A stretch of DNA of 64,000 bases, taken from positions 6,076,001 to 6,140,000 of the forward strand of contig NZ_CP053985.1 in assembly GCF_013267355.1 (NCBI RefSeq). Direction: 5' to 3'. Positions 35,298 to 45,331 of the stretch are shown here, one piece after another. Source of the DNA: Achromobacter pestifer. GTDB lineage: Bacteria; Pseudomonadota; Gammaproteobacteria; Burkholderiales; Burkholderiaceae_B. The stretch's first letter is position 1. The number at the start of each line of letters is the position of its first letter. The position numbers and the translations under genes are program-made. The notes below the pieces were generated by a model. It saw nothing but the letters and a program-made list of their open reading frames with translations, did no database searches and was not told where the DNA came from.

Positions 35298-36413
35298 ATG
35301 AAGTTTCTGAATCGCCTTACCCCGGTAGCCATGGCGCTTGGGGCACTTGCCTTGGCTGGCGCCGCGCACGCCGCCGACACGATCAAGATTGGCATTCCCC
35401 AGCCCATGACCGGCCCCAATACGCAATACGGCGACCAGATCCAGGCCGGCGCATTGACCGCGATCGAGACCATCAACGCCAAGGGCGGCGTCAAGGGCAA
35501 GAAGCTCGAACCCATCCTCATCGACGACGGCTGCGAACCCAAGCAGGCCGTGCCGGCCGCCAACCGCGTGGTCAACTCCGGCGCCAAGTTCGCCGTGGCC
35601 CATGCATGCTCGGGCGTGACCGTGGCCGCCGTGAAGGTCTACGAAGAAGAGGGCATCGTCGGCATCACTCCGGGCGCGACCTCGCCCCTGGTCACCGACA
35701 CGATCAAGCCGCACTTCTTCTTCCGCACCATCGGCCGCGACGACCAGCAAGGCCCGTACGCCGCCGGCTACATCGCCAAGACGCTCAAGCCCAAGAAGGT
35801 TGCCGTGCTGCACGACAAGCAGACCTACGGTTCGGGCGTGGCCACCCAGGTTCGGGATGCGCTGGGCAAGGAAGGCGTGAACGTCGCCATGTTCGAAGGC
35901 ATCAACGTCGGCGACAGCGATTACTCGGCCATCATCACCAAGCTCAAGTCGGCCGGCGTGGACCTGGTCTACTTCGGCGGCTACCACCCGGAACTCGGCC
36001 TGCTGCTGCGCCAGTCGCGTGAACAGGGCCTGAAGGTCCAGTTCATGGGGCCGGAAGGCACCGCCAACCAGGATCTGGTGGCCATCGCCGGTCCGGCGAT
36101 CGAAGGCCTGCTGGTCACGCTGCCCGCCGACTTCACCAAGCTGCCCGGCAACGAGAGCATCGTGAAGGCCTTCAAGGACGCCAAGCGCGATCCGGACGGC
36201 GCCTTCCAGATGCCGGCGTACGCCGCCGTGCAGATCCTGGCCGACAGCATCAACGCCGTGGGCGAAGATCCCGCCAAGGTGGCCGACTACATGCACAAGA
36301 CCACCTTCAACACCGGTATCGGCAAGGTCGAGTACGACGCCAAGGGCGACCTGAAGAACTTCGAGTTTGCCGTTTACAAATGGGACAAGGACGGCAAGAA
36401 GACCCAGCTGTAA
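35298..36413 (+). CDS. livJ: Branched-chain amino acid-binding protein LivJ/LivK
   Basis: A 371-residue periplasmic receptor. A signal peptide of about 24 residues ends in A-H-A-A-D. The mature start is T-I-K-I-G-I-P-Q-P-M-T-G. The conserved disulfide cysteines are in D-D-G-C-E-P-K and H-A-C-S-G. It binds Leu/Ile/Val. First gene of a complete importer operon (receptor, two permeases, two ATPases). Hairpins at 36425-36441 and 36546-36583 separate it from livH and probably favour receptor expression. Confidence 0.95.
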   Translation: MKFLNRLTPVAMALGALALAGAAHAADTIKIGIPQPMTGPNTQYGDQIQAGALTAIETINAKGGVKGKKLEPILIDDGCEPKQAVPAANRVVNSGAKFAVAHACSGVTVAAVKVYEEEGIVGITPGATSPLVTDTIKPHFFFRTIGRDDQQGPYAAGYIAKTLKPKKVAVLHDKQTYGSGVATQVRDALGKEGVNVAMFEGINVGDSDYSAIITKLKSAGVDLVYFGGYHPELGLLLRQSREQGLKVQFMGPEGTANQDLVAIAGPAIEGLLVTLPADFTKLPGNESIVKAFKDAKRDPDGAFQMPAYAAVQILADSINAVGEDPAKVADYMHKTTFNTGIGKVEYDAKGDLKNFEFAVYKWDKDGKKTQL

Positions 36414-36545
36414 ACTCGCGATCCCGCCGGCATCGCCGGCGTGTAGGGCCTGTCGTCCTCGTTCTGCCGTAATCCGCGTAGCGAAGCGCCAAAAGCGCTG
36501 TGCGGCCGGCGGGCGCAGATGCCAGGCCCTTATAAAATACGCCCA

Positions 36546-36583
36546 GGTTTCCGGCTCCGGGTCTCTCCACCGGGGCCGGAACC
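36546..36583 (+). promoter_or_regulatory. Strong hairpin just before the livH ribosome binding site
   Basis: Positions 36546-36562 pair with 36569-36583 (core TTCCGGC-CCGG with CCGG-GCCGGAA, small bulges) around a six-base loop. A second small GC hairpin, CGCCGGC-ATC-GCCGGCG, lies at 36425-36441. The location suggests mRNA processing or attenuation between livJ and the membrane genes. No T-run. Confidence 0.55.
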
Positions 36584-36602
36584 ATTTGGAGCAAGAGAAA
36601 TA

Positions 36603-37528
<926 letters not shown>

Positions 37529-37529
<1 letters not shown>

Positions 37530-38764
37530 TGTCGAACAACAATCTGAAAAATGCCACCATGGCGGCCGTGCTGACGGCCGTCATCGTCACCCCCGTCTTC
37601 GGCCTGCAGCTGATCCGCCAGGGCGCGCGCACCACGATGGAGTCGAACTGGTCGCTGGTGGCGATTGCCGCCGCGGTGGTCTTCTTCTTCCAGCTGCTGC
37701 GCCCCTGGATCGTCAAGCCGTTCCAGAAGCTGAAGACCCGCATGCCCACGCTGCCGGCCGCGCCGGCCAGGACCCACAAGCCGCTTGCGCTGCTGTTGCT
37801 GGCGATCGCGGTGATTTGGCCGTTCTTCGCCGGGCGCAGCTCGGTGGACATCGCCACGCTGGTGCTGATCTACGTGATGCTGGGCCTGGGGCTGAACATC
37901 GTGGTCGGTTTCGCGGGCCTGCTGGATCTGGGTTTCGTGGGCTTCTACGCGGTGGGCGCCTATACCTACGCCTTGCTCTACCACTGGGGCGGCTGGAGCT
38001 TCTGGGAAGCGCTGCCGTTCGCGGGCGCCATGTCGGCACTGTTCGGCTTCATCCTGGGCTTTCCGGTATTGCGGCTGCGCGGGGACTATCTTGCGATCGT
38101 GACCTTGGGCTTCGGTGAAATGATCCGCCTGCTGCTGATCAACCTGAACACGCTGACGGGCGGCCCGGACGGTATTTCGGGCATTCCCAAGCCGACGGTG
38201 TTCGGCATGGAGATGACGCGCCGCGCCAGCACGGAAGGGGGCACCACGTTCCATGAATTCATGGGCTGGACCTTCCAGAACCAGCACATGGTGGTCTATC
38301 TGTACCTGATGGCGCTGCTGCTGGCGCTGGCCACGCTGTTCGTGTCCACCCGGCTGATCCGCATGCCCGTCGGACGCGCATGGGAAGCGCTGCGCGAGGA
38401 CGAGATCGCCTGCCGTTCGCTGGGATTGAATCCCACGCGCATCAAGCTGTCCGCGTTCACGCTGGGCGCCATGTTCGCTGGTTTCGGCGGCGCCTTCTTC
38501 GCGGCGCGCCAGGGCATGGTGAACCCGGAGTCCTTCACCTTCATCGAATCCGCGCTGATCCTGGCCATCGTGGTGCTGGGCGGCATGGGCTCGCAGGTGG
38601 GCGTGATCCTGGCGGCCGTGCTGCTGACGGTGCTGCCGGAAGTGGCGCGCGAATTCGCCGAGTACCGGATGCTGATGTTCGGCTTGGTGATGGTATTGAT
38701 GATGATGTGGCGTCCGCAGGGGTTGTTGCCCATGAAGCGTCCCCACGTGGAGCTGGCTAAATGA
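37529..38764 (+). CDS. livM: Branched-chain amino acid ABC permease LivM
   Basis: A 411-residue permease with an N-terminal helical extension (about 1-85), as in E. coli LivM, then the core with [17 protein letters not shown] and [28 protein letters not shown] forms the ATPase contact. Its stop overlaps the livG start (ATGA). Confidence 0.95.
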
Positions 38765-39527
38765 GCGAGGCATTGCTGAAAGTATCCGGACTGACCATGC
38801 GGTTCGGCGGCCTGTTGGCCGTGGACAGCGTGGCGTTCGAAGTCAAATCCGACGAGGTGTTCGCCATCATCGGCCCCAATGGGGCGGGCAAGACCACGGT
38901 GTTCAACTGCGTGGGCGGCTTTTATGCGCCGACGGCGGGCGACATCACCATGGACGGCAAGTCCATCACTGGTTTGCCCAGCCACAAGGTGGCGCGCCAC
39001 GGGCTGGTGCGCACGTTCCAGAACGTGCGCCTGTTCAAGCAGCTCACCGTGCTGGAAAACCTGCTGGTCGCGCAGCACACCCAGGTGGAATCGCGGCTCC
39101 TGCCGGGCCTGCTCAAGCTCAAGTCCTATCGCCAGTCCGAGACCGACGCGCTAGCGCGCGCGGCGCAATGGCTGGATTTCATGGGCCTGCGCGAGTTCGC
39201 CAACCGCGAAGCGGGCAATCTGGCCTACGGCCACCAGCGCCGCCTGGAGATCGCGCGCTGCATGATCACCAAGCCGCGTCTGCTGATGCTGGACGAGCCG
39301 GCCGCTGGCCTGAATCCTCACGAGAAACGCGATCTGCAGTCGCTGATCGATCAACTGCGGCGCGAGTTCGGCGTCGCGGTGCTGCTGATCGAGCACGACA
39401 TGAGCCTGATCATGGGCATCTCCGACCGCATCCTGGTCATGGAGCACGGCAAGCCCATCACTACCGGCACCCCCGAGCAGGTGCGCAACGACGAGCGCGT
39501 CATCAAGGCGTACCTGGGGGAGGAATA

Positions 39528-39528
<1 letters not shown>
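38761..39528 (+). CDS. livG: Branched-chain amino acid ABC ATPase LivG
   Basis: A 255-residue ATPase. Walker A is G-P-N-G-A-G-K-T-T, and T-F-Q-N-V-R-L-F holds the Q-loop. The signature helix is unusual: the segment [12 protein letters not shown] replaces the usual L-S-G-G-Q, as in LivG proteins. Walker B is L-M-L-D-E-P-A-A-G and the switch is I-E-H-D. Coupled to livF by TAATG overlap. It supplies energy to LivHM. Confidence 0.95.
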
Positions 39529-40229
<701 letters not shown>

Positions 40230-40256
40230 TGGCTATTCCCCGCGAAGGGAAATTGG

Positions 40257-40284
40257 GGCGCATCGGAAGATGCGCCTTTTTTTT
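40257..40284 (+). terminator. Rho-independent terminator of the liv operon
   Basis: A perfect 8-bp stem GGCGCATC/GATGCGCC with a GGAA tetraloop is followed by eight T. Confidence 0.95.
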
Positions 40285-40321
40285 CGCTGGTCACGGGCGG
40301 GTGCCGGGCGCGCCAGGCAGC

Positions 40322-41056
40322 TCAGGCCGCCAGCAGCTGTTCGGCCTGGTAATGGGCGATGGCCGCGCGCGCCAGCGCGTCGATGGAATCCGTCAAGGTC
40401 ACGCCCAGGCTGGGGCGCAACGCGTGCGGCACGGCCAGGGGCAGTTCGGTGCAGCCCAGCACGACGGCGTCCGCGCCGCGGGCCTTGAGGCGGGCGATGC
40501 ACTCGGCAGCGGGGGCATAGGCGTCTTCGAGGCGGTTGGCCTTGACCGCGCGGATCGACCCCATGCAATAGCGTTCGACTTCGTCGTCGTCCGGCACGAT
40601 GCACTCGTAGCCTTGCGCTTCCAGATGGCGCTGGTACAGGCCCAGCTTCAGCGTGGCGGCGGTGCCCATCAGGCCGATGCGGCCGGTAGGCAGGCCGAGG
40701 CGGCGCAGGTCGTCGATGACGGCCTGGATGATGTGCAGCACGGGCAGGTCGGTGGACGCGGCGATCTGGTCGTACCAGAGGTGGGCCGTGTTGCACGGAA
40801 TGGCGATGAGCCGCGCGCCGGCGTTCTGCAGGAAGCGCACGCCGTCCTGCATGTAGGGCAGGGGATTCTCGCCGCCGGCCATGTAGGCGCTGGATCGGTC
40901 GGGAATGCGGGGGTCGTTGCGCAGCAGCGTGGGGATGTGCTGCTGGTCGATCGCGGCGGGCGTCAGCGCCGCCAGACGCAGGGCAAAGGCGGCGCCCGCC
41001 ATGGGGCCCATGCCGCCCAATACACCCAGGTAACAACCCTGGGAATAGCTGTTCAC
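40322..41056 (-). CDS. Aspartate/glutamate racemase family protein
   Basis: A 244-residue racemase. The two catalytic cysteines are in A-I-P-C-N-T-A-H and V-L-G-C-T-E-L-P, and the N-terminal V-L-G-G-M-G-P-M-A of the Asp/Glu racemase family is seen. The GTG at 41056 is chosen since GGAG lies eight bases upstream; it starts two bases after the deacylase stop. It likely interconverts D- and L-amino acids liberated by the adjacent N-acyl-D-amino acid deacylase. The exact amino acid is not certain. Confidence 0.88.
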   Translation of the reverse strand: MNSYSQGCYLGVLGGMGPMAGAAFALRLAALTPAAIDQQHIPTLLRNDPRIPDRSSAYMAGGENPLPYMQDGVRFLQNAGARLIAIPCNTAHLWYDQIAASTDLPVLHIIQAVIDDLRRLGLPTGRIGLMGTAATLKLGLYQRHLEAQGYECIVPDDDEVERYCMGSIRAVKANRLEDAYAPAAECIARLKARGADAVVLGCTELPLAVPHALRPSLGVTLTDSIDALARAAIAHYQAEQLLAA

Positions 41057-41057
41057 G

Positions 41058-42524
41058 TTATTCACTCCGAGGTAATGCGGTCCCGGGCGCCAAGACTTGG
41101 CCCGGGCGTTCGGCGCCGGTTCGTTCCCCGTCCCAGACCTGCCTGCCATTGACCCAAACCGATTGGATACCCTGGCTTGCCTGAATGGGAGCTGAAAAAG
41201 TGGCCACATCTGTCACCGTGGCGGGATCGAACAGCACCAGGTCAGCATGATACCCCTCCCGCAGCAGGCCGCGCTCGGCGATGCCGTATTGGTCCGCGGC
41301 GAGGCCGGTCATCTTGTGGATGGCGGTTTCCAGCGTCAGCAGGCGCTGTTCGCGCACCATGGCGCGCAGCACGTTGGTGAAGGTGCCCCATTGGCGGGGG
41401 TGCGGATGCGGGTCGAAGGGCAGGCCGTCCGAGCCCACCATGGTCAGCGGATGCGAGAAGATGCGGCCGACGTCGGCCGGATCCATCAGGAAATAGATGG
41501 CGCCGGCGGGCGTCAGGCGGGCGATGGCGGCCTCGTCGTCCAGGCCCAGTTCCGCCATGACCTCGCTGAAGTCGCGGCCGGTGGCCTCGGGGTAGCCCTT
41601 GGACCAGGTGATCATGGTGCGGCTGGCCAGCCGCGCGCGGTCCAGCCGCAGCATGGTGGAGGTGGCGGGATAGGGATGGCAATCCAGGCACACCGCCTGG
41701 GTGGCGGCGGCGCGGCTGATCAGGTCCAGGGTTTCGCGGCTGCGGCCGTGGTTGCGTTCGCCCGCCAGCTTGTGGTGCGAGAACACCACGCGACAATCGA
41801 GTTCGCGGCCGATTAGCAGCGCTTCTTCCATGGCCGGGACGATGTGGTCGGCTTCGTCGCGCAGATGGGTGGCGTAGACGCCGGGACGGCCGCGCAGCGG
41901 CGCGCAGACGTCGATGATCTCGTCGGTGGGCGCGGCGCTGGCCGGGGGATAGAAGGTGCCGGTGGAGACGCCGAAGGCGCCCGCGTCCAGCGCTTCCCGC
42001 AGCAGCTCGCGCATGGCGGCGCGTTCGTCCGCGTCGGCGGCGCGCGAGGTGTCGGCCATGACGGCCACGCGCAGCGTGGTGTGGCCGACCAGGGGCGCCA
42101 CGTTGACCGCGGCGGGCGCGGCGCGCAGCGCGTCCATCCAGGCGCGGAAGGTAGCGAAACGGAACAGCTCGGCCGGACCCAGCAGGTCCAGCGGCTGCGG
42201 GATCGCCGTCCCGGCCAACGGCGCCAGGCTGATGCCGCAATTGCCGGTGACCACGGTGGTGATGCCCTGCGAGACCTTGGGCAGCATGTCCGGGTGCGCC
42301 AGCAAGTAGCCATCGTCGTGGGTATGGGAATCGATGAATCCGGGCGCCAGCGCCAGGCCGCCGGCGTCGATGACAGGGACGCCAGCGGGATGGGCGAATT
42401 CGCCCACCGCCGCGATGCGTCCGTCATGCACCGCCAGGTCGCCCCGGCGGGCGGGTCCGCCGGTGCCGTCGACGAGCGTGGCGCCCGCCACGATGAAGTC
42501 TGCTTGCAGCATGCGCGCGCTCAT
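41058..42524 (-). CDS. N-acyl-D-amino acid deacylase (D-aminoacylase)
   Basis: A 488-residue amidohydrolase. The metal-binding D-S-H-T-H-D-D near residue 65, the family G-N-C-G-I-S-L-A-P and S-T-G-T-F-Y, H-L-R-D-E and F-S-H-H-K are present. It removes the acyl group from N-acyl-D-amino acids in the cytoplasm. The start directly abuts the stop of the Bug receptor gene (TGAATG). The racemase downstream can convert the product, and the receptor may deliver the acylated amino acid. ATG at 42512 is a possible alternative start. Confidence 0.92.
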   Translation of the reverse strand: MSARMLQADFIVAGATLVDGTGGPARRGDLAVHDGRIAAVGEFAHPAGVPVIDAGGLALAPGFIDSHTHDDGYLLAHPDMLPKVSQGITTVVTGNCGISLAPLAGTAIPQPLDLLGPAELFRFATFRAWMDALRAAPAAVNVAPLVGHTTLRVAVMADTSRAADADERAAMRELLREALDAGAFGVSTGTFYPPASAAPTDEIIDVCAPLRGRPGVYATHLRDEADHIVPAMEEALLIGRELDCRVVFSHHKLAGERNHGRSRETLDLISRAAATQAVCLDCHPYPATSTMLRLDRARLASRTMITWSKGYPEATGRDFSEVMAELGLDDEAAIARLTPAGAIYFLMDPADVGRIFSHPLTMVGSDGLPFDPHPHPRQWGTFTNVLRAMVREQRLLTLETAIHKMTGLAADQYGIAERGLLREGYHADLVLFDPATVTDVATFSAPIQASQGIQSVWVNGRQVWDGERTGAERPGQVLAPGTALPRSE

Positions 42525-43502
42525 TCAGTCGAGTTTCTCGATGCCGGCGCCGTCGATGATCCGTTGCCACTTGGCGGTTTCACGGTCGATCAGCTGCTTG
42601 AACTCGGCGGGCGAGCCGCTGGCCGGTTCGGCGCCCAGCGTGGCCAGGCCGGTGCGGACTTCGGGCGCCTGCAGTGCCTTCTGGATGGCGGCGTTCAGCG
42701 TGGCCACCACTTCCGGCGGCGTGCCCTTGGGCGCGACTACGCCGCCCCAGGCCACGGTTTCGTAGCCCTTCAGGCCGGCTTCGTCCAGCGTGGGCACGTC
42801 GGGCATCAGCGCCAGGCGCTTCAGGCTGCTTACGCCGATAGCGCGCACCTTGCCGCTCTTGACCAGCGGGGTCGCTTCCGAGGTGTTGACGAACAGGTAG
42901 TCCAGCCGGCCGCCCAACAGGTCCTGGATCGCGGCGGGCCCGCCGTTGTACGGAATGAACATGACGTTGACCTTCGCCATGCTCTTGAAGAGTTCGCCGC
43001 CCATGTGGCCGGTGGTGCCCACGCCCGAGGCGCCGTAGGACAGGCGGCCGGGTTCCTTGCGGGCGCGGTCTATCAGGTCCTGCACGCTCTTGATGGGCGA
43101 GTCGGCCGGCACGATCAGCGCGTTGTACAGGTCGAACAGATGGGCCACGGGCGTCAGGTCGGCGTCCACGTCGTAGGGCAGGCGCTTGAACAGCGAGCGG
43201 TTCACGGCCAGCGTGTTGATGTTGCCGTAGCCGACGGTATAGCCGTCGGGCGCGGCGCGCTTGACCAGGGCGATACCGATATTGCCGGCGGCGCCGGGGC
43301 GGTTTTCGACCACCACCGTGGCGCCGGTGTCGCGCGCCAGCTGGGTCGTGATCAGGCGCGACAGCACGTCGGGCGAGCCGCCGGCGGCGGACGGCACCAC
43401 GAAGGTGATGGGCTTGTCGGGATAGGCGCCGGCGGTGGCGGTGGCCGTCATGGCGGCGCCGAGCGCCAGCGCGGAAAGGCCGCGCAAGAGTTTGCCGTGC
43501 AT
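42525..43502 (-). CDS. Bug-family tripartite tricarboxylate receptor (TctC-like)
   Basis: A 325-residue periplasmic receptor. A signal peptide of about 24 residues ends in A-T-A-G-A. Motifs: Y-P-D-K-P-I-T-F-V-V-P, G-G-S-P-D-V-L-S-R, N-R-P-G-A-A-G-N and P-D-G-Y-T. It is first in an operon with D-aminoacylase and a racemase, so the ligand is plausibly an N-acylated amino acid or a related amide. GGGGA precedes the ATG at 43502. Confidence 0.92.
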   Translation of the reverse strand: MHGKLLRGLSALALGAAMTATATAGAYPDKPITFVVPSAAGGSPDVLSRLITTQLARDTGATVVVENRPGAAGNIGIALVKRAAPDGYTVGYGNINTLAVNRSLFKRLPYDVDADLTPVAHLFDLYNALIVPADSPIKSVQDLIDRARKEPGRLSYGASGVGTTGHMGGELFKSMAKVNVMFIPYNGGPAAIQDLLGGRLDYLFVNTSEATPLVKSGKVRAIGVSSLKRLALMPDVPTLDEAGLKGYETVAWGGVVAPKGTPPEVVATLNAAIQKALQAPEVRTGLATLGAEPASGSPAEFKQLIDRETAKWQRIIDGAGIEKLD

Positions 43503-43570
43503 GGTGGATTTCCCCTGGTTTTCTAGTGTTGAGGCCGGCAGGTTACACCCCGGGCCGGTCCTCGCCCTCA

Positions 43571-43595
43571 TCGAAAAATGTCGAAAACCTATAAT
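43571..43595 (+). promoter_or_regulatory. Direct repeats and -10 element in Bug/LysR divergent promoter
   Basis: TCGAAAA occurs twice, at 43571-43577 and 43581-43587 (ten-base period), followed by a perfect TATAAT at 43590-43595, 41 bases before the LysR start. The repeats are plausible binding sites for the adjacent LysR protein at its own promoter. Confidence 0.45.
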
Positions 43596-43635
43596 CGGGC
43601 GTTATCGGTTTGGCGCTGATTTGCCAGGGGAAAAA

Positions 43636-44634
43636 ATGGATGAGCATGCCTACGCGGACGAGGTCGGACCCACTGCCGGCCGGCCTTTGAACCTGCGCCA
43701 GATCGAGGTGTTCCGCGCCATCATGATGGCCGGTTCGATCAGCGGCGCGGGCCGCATGTTGCATGTGTCGCAGCCCGCCGTCAGCCGCGTGCTGGCGCTG
43801 ACCGAGAGCCGCTTGGGCTACAAGCTGTTCGAGCGCGTGAAGAGCCGGTTATCGCCCACCGCCGAGGCGCGGCGGCTGTACGCGGAGGTGGAGCAGGTCT
43901 ACGGCGGTATCCAGCGCGTGAATGACCTGGCCGCCAGCCTGGGCCAGTCGGGCGCGGGCATGCTCAAGATCGTCGCCAGCGCCAGTTTCGGGCAGCGTCT
44001 CATTCCGATGGCGCTGGACCGCTTCCGCGGCCGCAATGCGGACGCGCGCGTCGATTACCGCAGCGTGACCTTCGACGAACTGGCGGCATACTTCCTGTCG
44101 GGCCAGGCGGACATAGGCGTTTCGATGCAGCCGCCTGACCATCCCAATCTGCAGTCGGTGCGCCTGGCGCAGGTACCGATCATCTGCGCGCTGCCCGCCG
44201 GCCATCCGCTGGCGGCGCGCGAGGTGGTGCGGCCGGAGGATTTCTCCACGGCAGCCTGGATCGGTTATCCGCGCGATACGCCGTTGGCGCGCGCGCTCAC
44301 GCCTTTCTTCGGCGAGGGGCCGGCCTGCGCCGCGGCGGTCGAGGTGCATTCGCCCGTGACTGCGTGTTCGTTCGTGCAGCAGGGCCTGGGGCCAGCGCTG
44401 ATCGACGCTTGGTGCGTGACGCCGGACCAGGCCGCGCACATGGCCTTGCGCCCGATATCGCCGCAAGCCAGCGTCGAGATCTGGGCCACGCATTCGAATC
44501 TGAGCGCGCCGCCCTTGCTGGCGCGGCGCTTTCTGGCGGCGGTCAAGAAGACGCTGGAAGAGGGCGCGCCGCCTGATCTGGCGGCGCCGGAGGCTGCCCG
44601 CCGAGGGCTTGCGCCAGTGCGCGCAAGCCCTTGA
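43636..44634 (+). CDS. LysR-type transcriptional regulator
   Basis: A 332-residue LysR protein with an N-terminal extension of about 18 residues before the HTH (N-L-R-Q-I-E-V-F-R-A-I-M-M-A-G-S-I-S-G-A-G-R, then H-V-S-Q-P-A-V-S-R). This HTH resembles LysR/GcvA-like nopaline/octopine and diaminopimelate regulators. It is divergent from the Bug-deacylase-racemase operon. A 10-bp hairpin at 44605-44630 lies in the last codons and may help terminate transcription. GGGGA precedes the ATG. Confidence 0.92.
   Translation: MDEHAYADEVGPTAGRPLNLRQIEVFRAIMMAGSISGAGRMLHVSQPAVSRVLALTESRLGYKLFERVKSRLSPTAEARRLYAEVEQVYGGIQRVNDLAASLGQSGAGMLKIVASASFGQRLIPMALDRFRGRNADARVDYRSVTFDELAAYFLSGQADIGVSMQPPDHPNLQSVRLAQVPIICALPAGHPLAAREVVRPEDFSTAAWIGYPRDTPLARALTPFFGEGPACAAAVEVHSPVTACSFVQQGLGPALIDAWCVTPDQAAHMALRPISPQASVEIWATHSNLSAPPLLARRFLAAVKKTLEEGAPPDLAAPEAARRGLAPVRASP
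44605..44630. terminator. Hairpin at the 3' end of the LysR gene
   Basis: GGGCTTGCGC and GCGCAAGCCC form a perfect 10-bp stem around CAGTGC, overlapping the last codons and facing the convergent glutathione transferase gene. Few T follow, so termination is uncertain. Confidence 0.45.
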
Positions 44635-44639
44635 AGACC

Positions 44640-45251
44640 TTACAGGCCCTCGGCCTTCAATGCGGCCTGGACGCCCTTGTCGGCTTCCATGCGCTTGAAG
44701 AAGGCGGCCAGGTTGTCCAGGCCCGACAGGTTCACTTCCTTGCCGTGTGCCCAGCGCAGCACCACGTACAGATAGGCGTCGGCGATGGAGGGCGTGTCGC
44801 CCGTCAGGTAGGACTTGCCGGCGAGCTGTCCGTCCAGCTGCGCGAACAGTTTGCTCAGCAGGGCCGAGGCGGACGCGGCCAATTCCTTCTGCGCGGCCTC
44901 GTCGCCCAGGAAACGCGGGGCGCCGAAGATCATCGAGAAGGTCTTGTGGATGTCCGAGTTGATGAAGCCGAGCCAGCGGCGCACTTCGGCGCGCGAGCGG
45001 GGCGTGCCGTCGCCCAGCAGCTTCAGTTCCGGGGCGTGTTCAGCCAGGTACTCGAGGATCGCGGCGTTCTGCGTCACGGTCCAGCCGTCGTGCGCCAGCG
45101 CGGGCACGGCGCCCAGCGGGTTGACCTTCAGGAACTCCGGGGCCTTGAGCTCGTCGCGGCTCAGCTTGTGTGTTTCGTAGGGTTTGCCGATCCATTCCAG
45201 CACGATGTGGGAAGCGAGCGAGCACGCGCCGGGCATGTAGTACAGTTTCAT
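44640..45251 (-). CDS. Glutathione S-transferase, beta class
   Basis: A 203-residue GST. The thioredoxin fold at 1-80 starts M-K-L-Y-Y-M-P-G-A-C-S-L with the beta-class catalytic Cys10. The glutathione-binding N-P-L-G-A-V-P-A-L and Q-N-A-A-I-L segment follows. The C-terminal helical domain (about 88-200) has the S-I-A-D-A-Y capping motif. It conjugates glutathione to electrophiles in the cytoplasm or periplasm. Lies back-to-back with the aldose dehydrogenase gene at 45332. Confidence 0.94.
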   Translation of the reverse strand: MKLYYMPGACSLASHIVLEWIGKPYETHKLSRDELKAPEFLKVNPLGAVPALAHDGWTVTQNAAILEYLAEHAPELKLLGDGTPRSRAEVRRWLGFINSDIHKTFSMIFGAPRFLGDEAAQKELAASASALLSKLFAQLDGQLAGKSYLTGDTPSIADAYLYVVLRWAHGKEVNLSGLDNLAAFFKRMEADKGVQAALKAEGL

Positions 45252-45331
45252 CAGATGGGGTCTCCTGAGAGCAAGGACGGGGATCTCCGTTGCTGGCCGA
45301 TATGGTACGCCACCCGTTGCCGGAGATGCCC

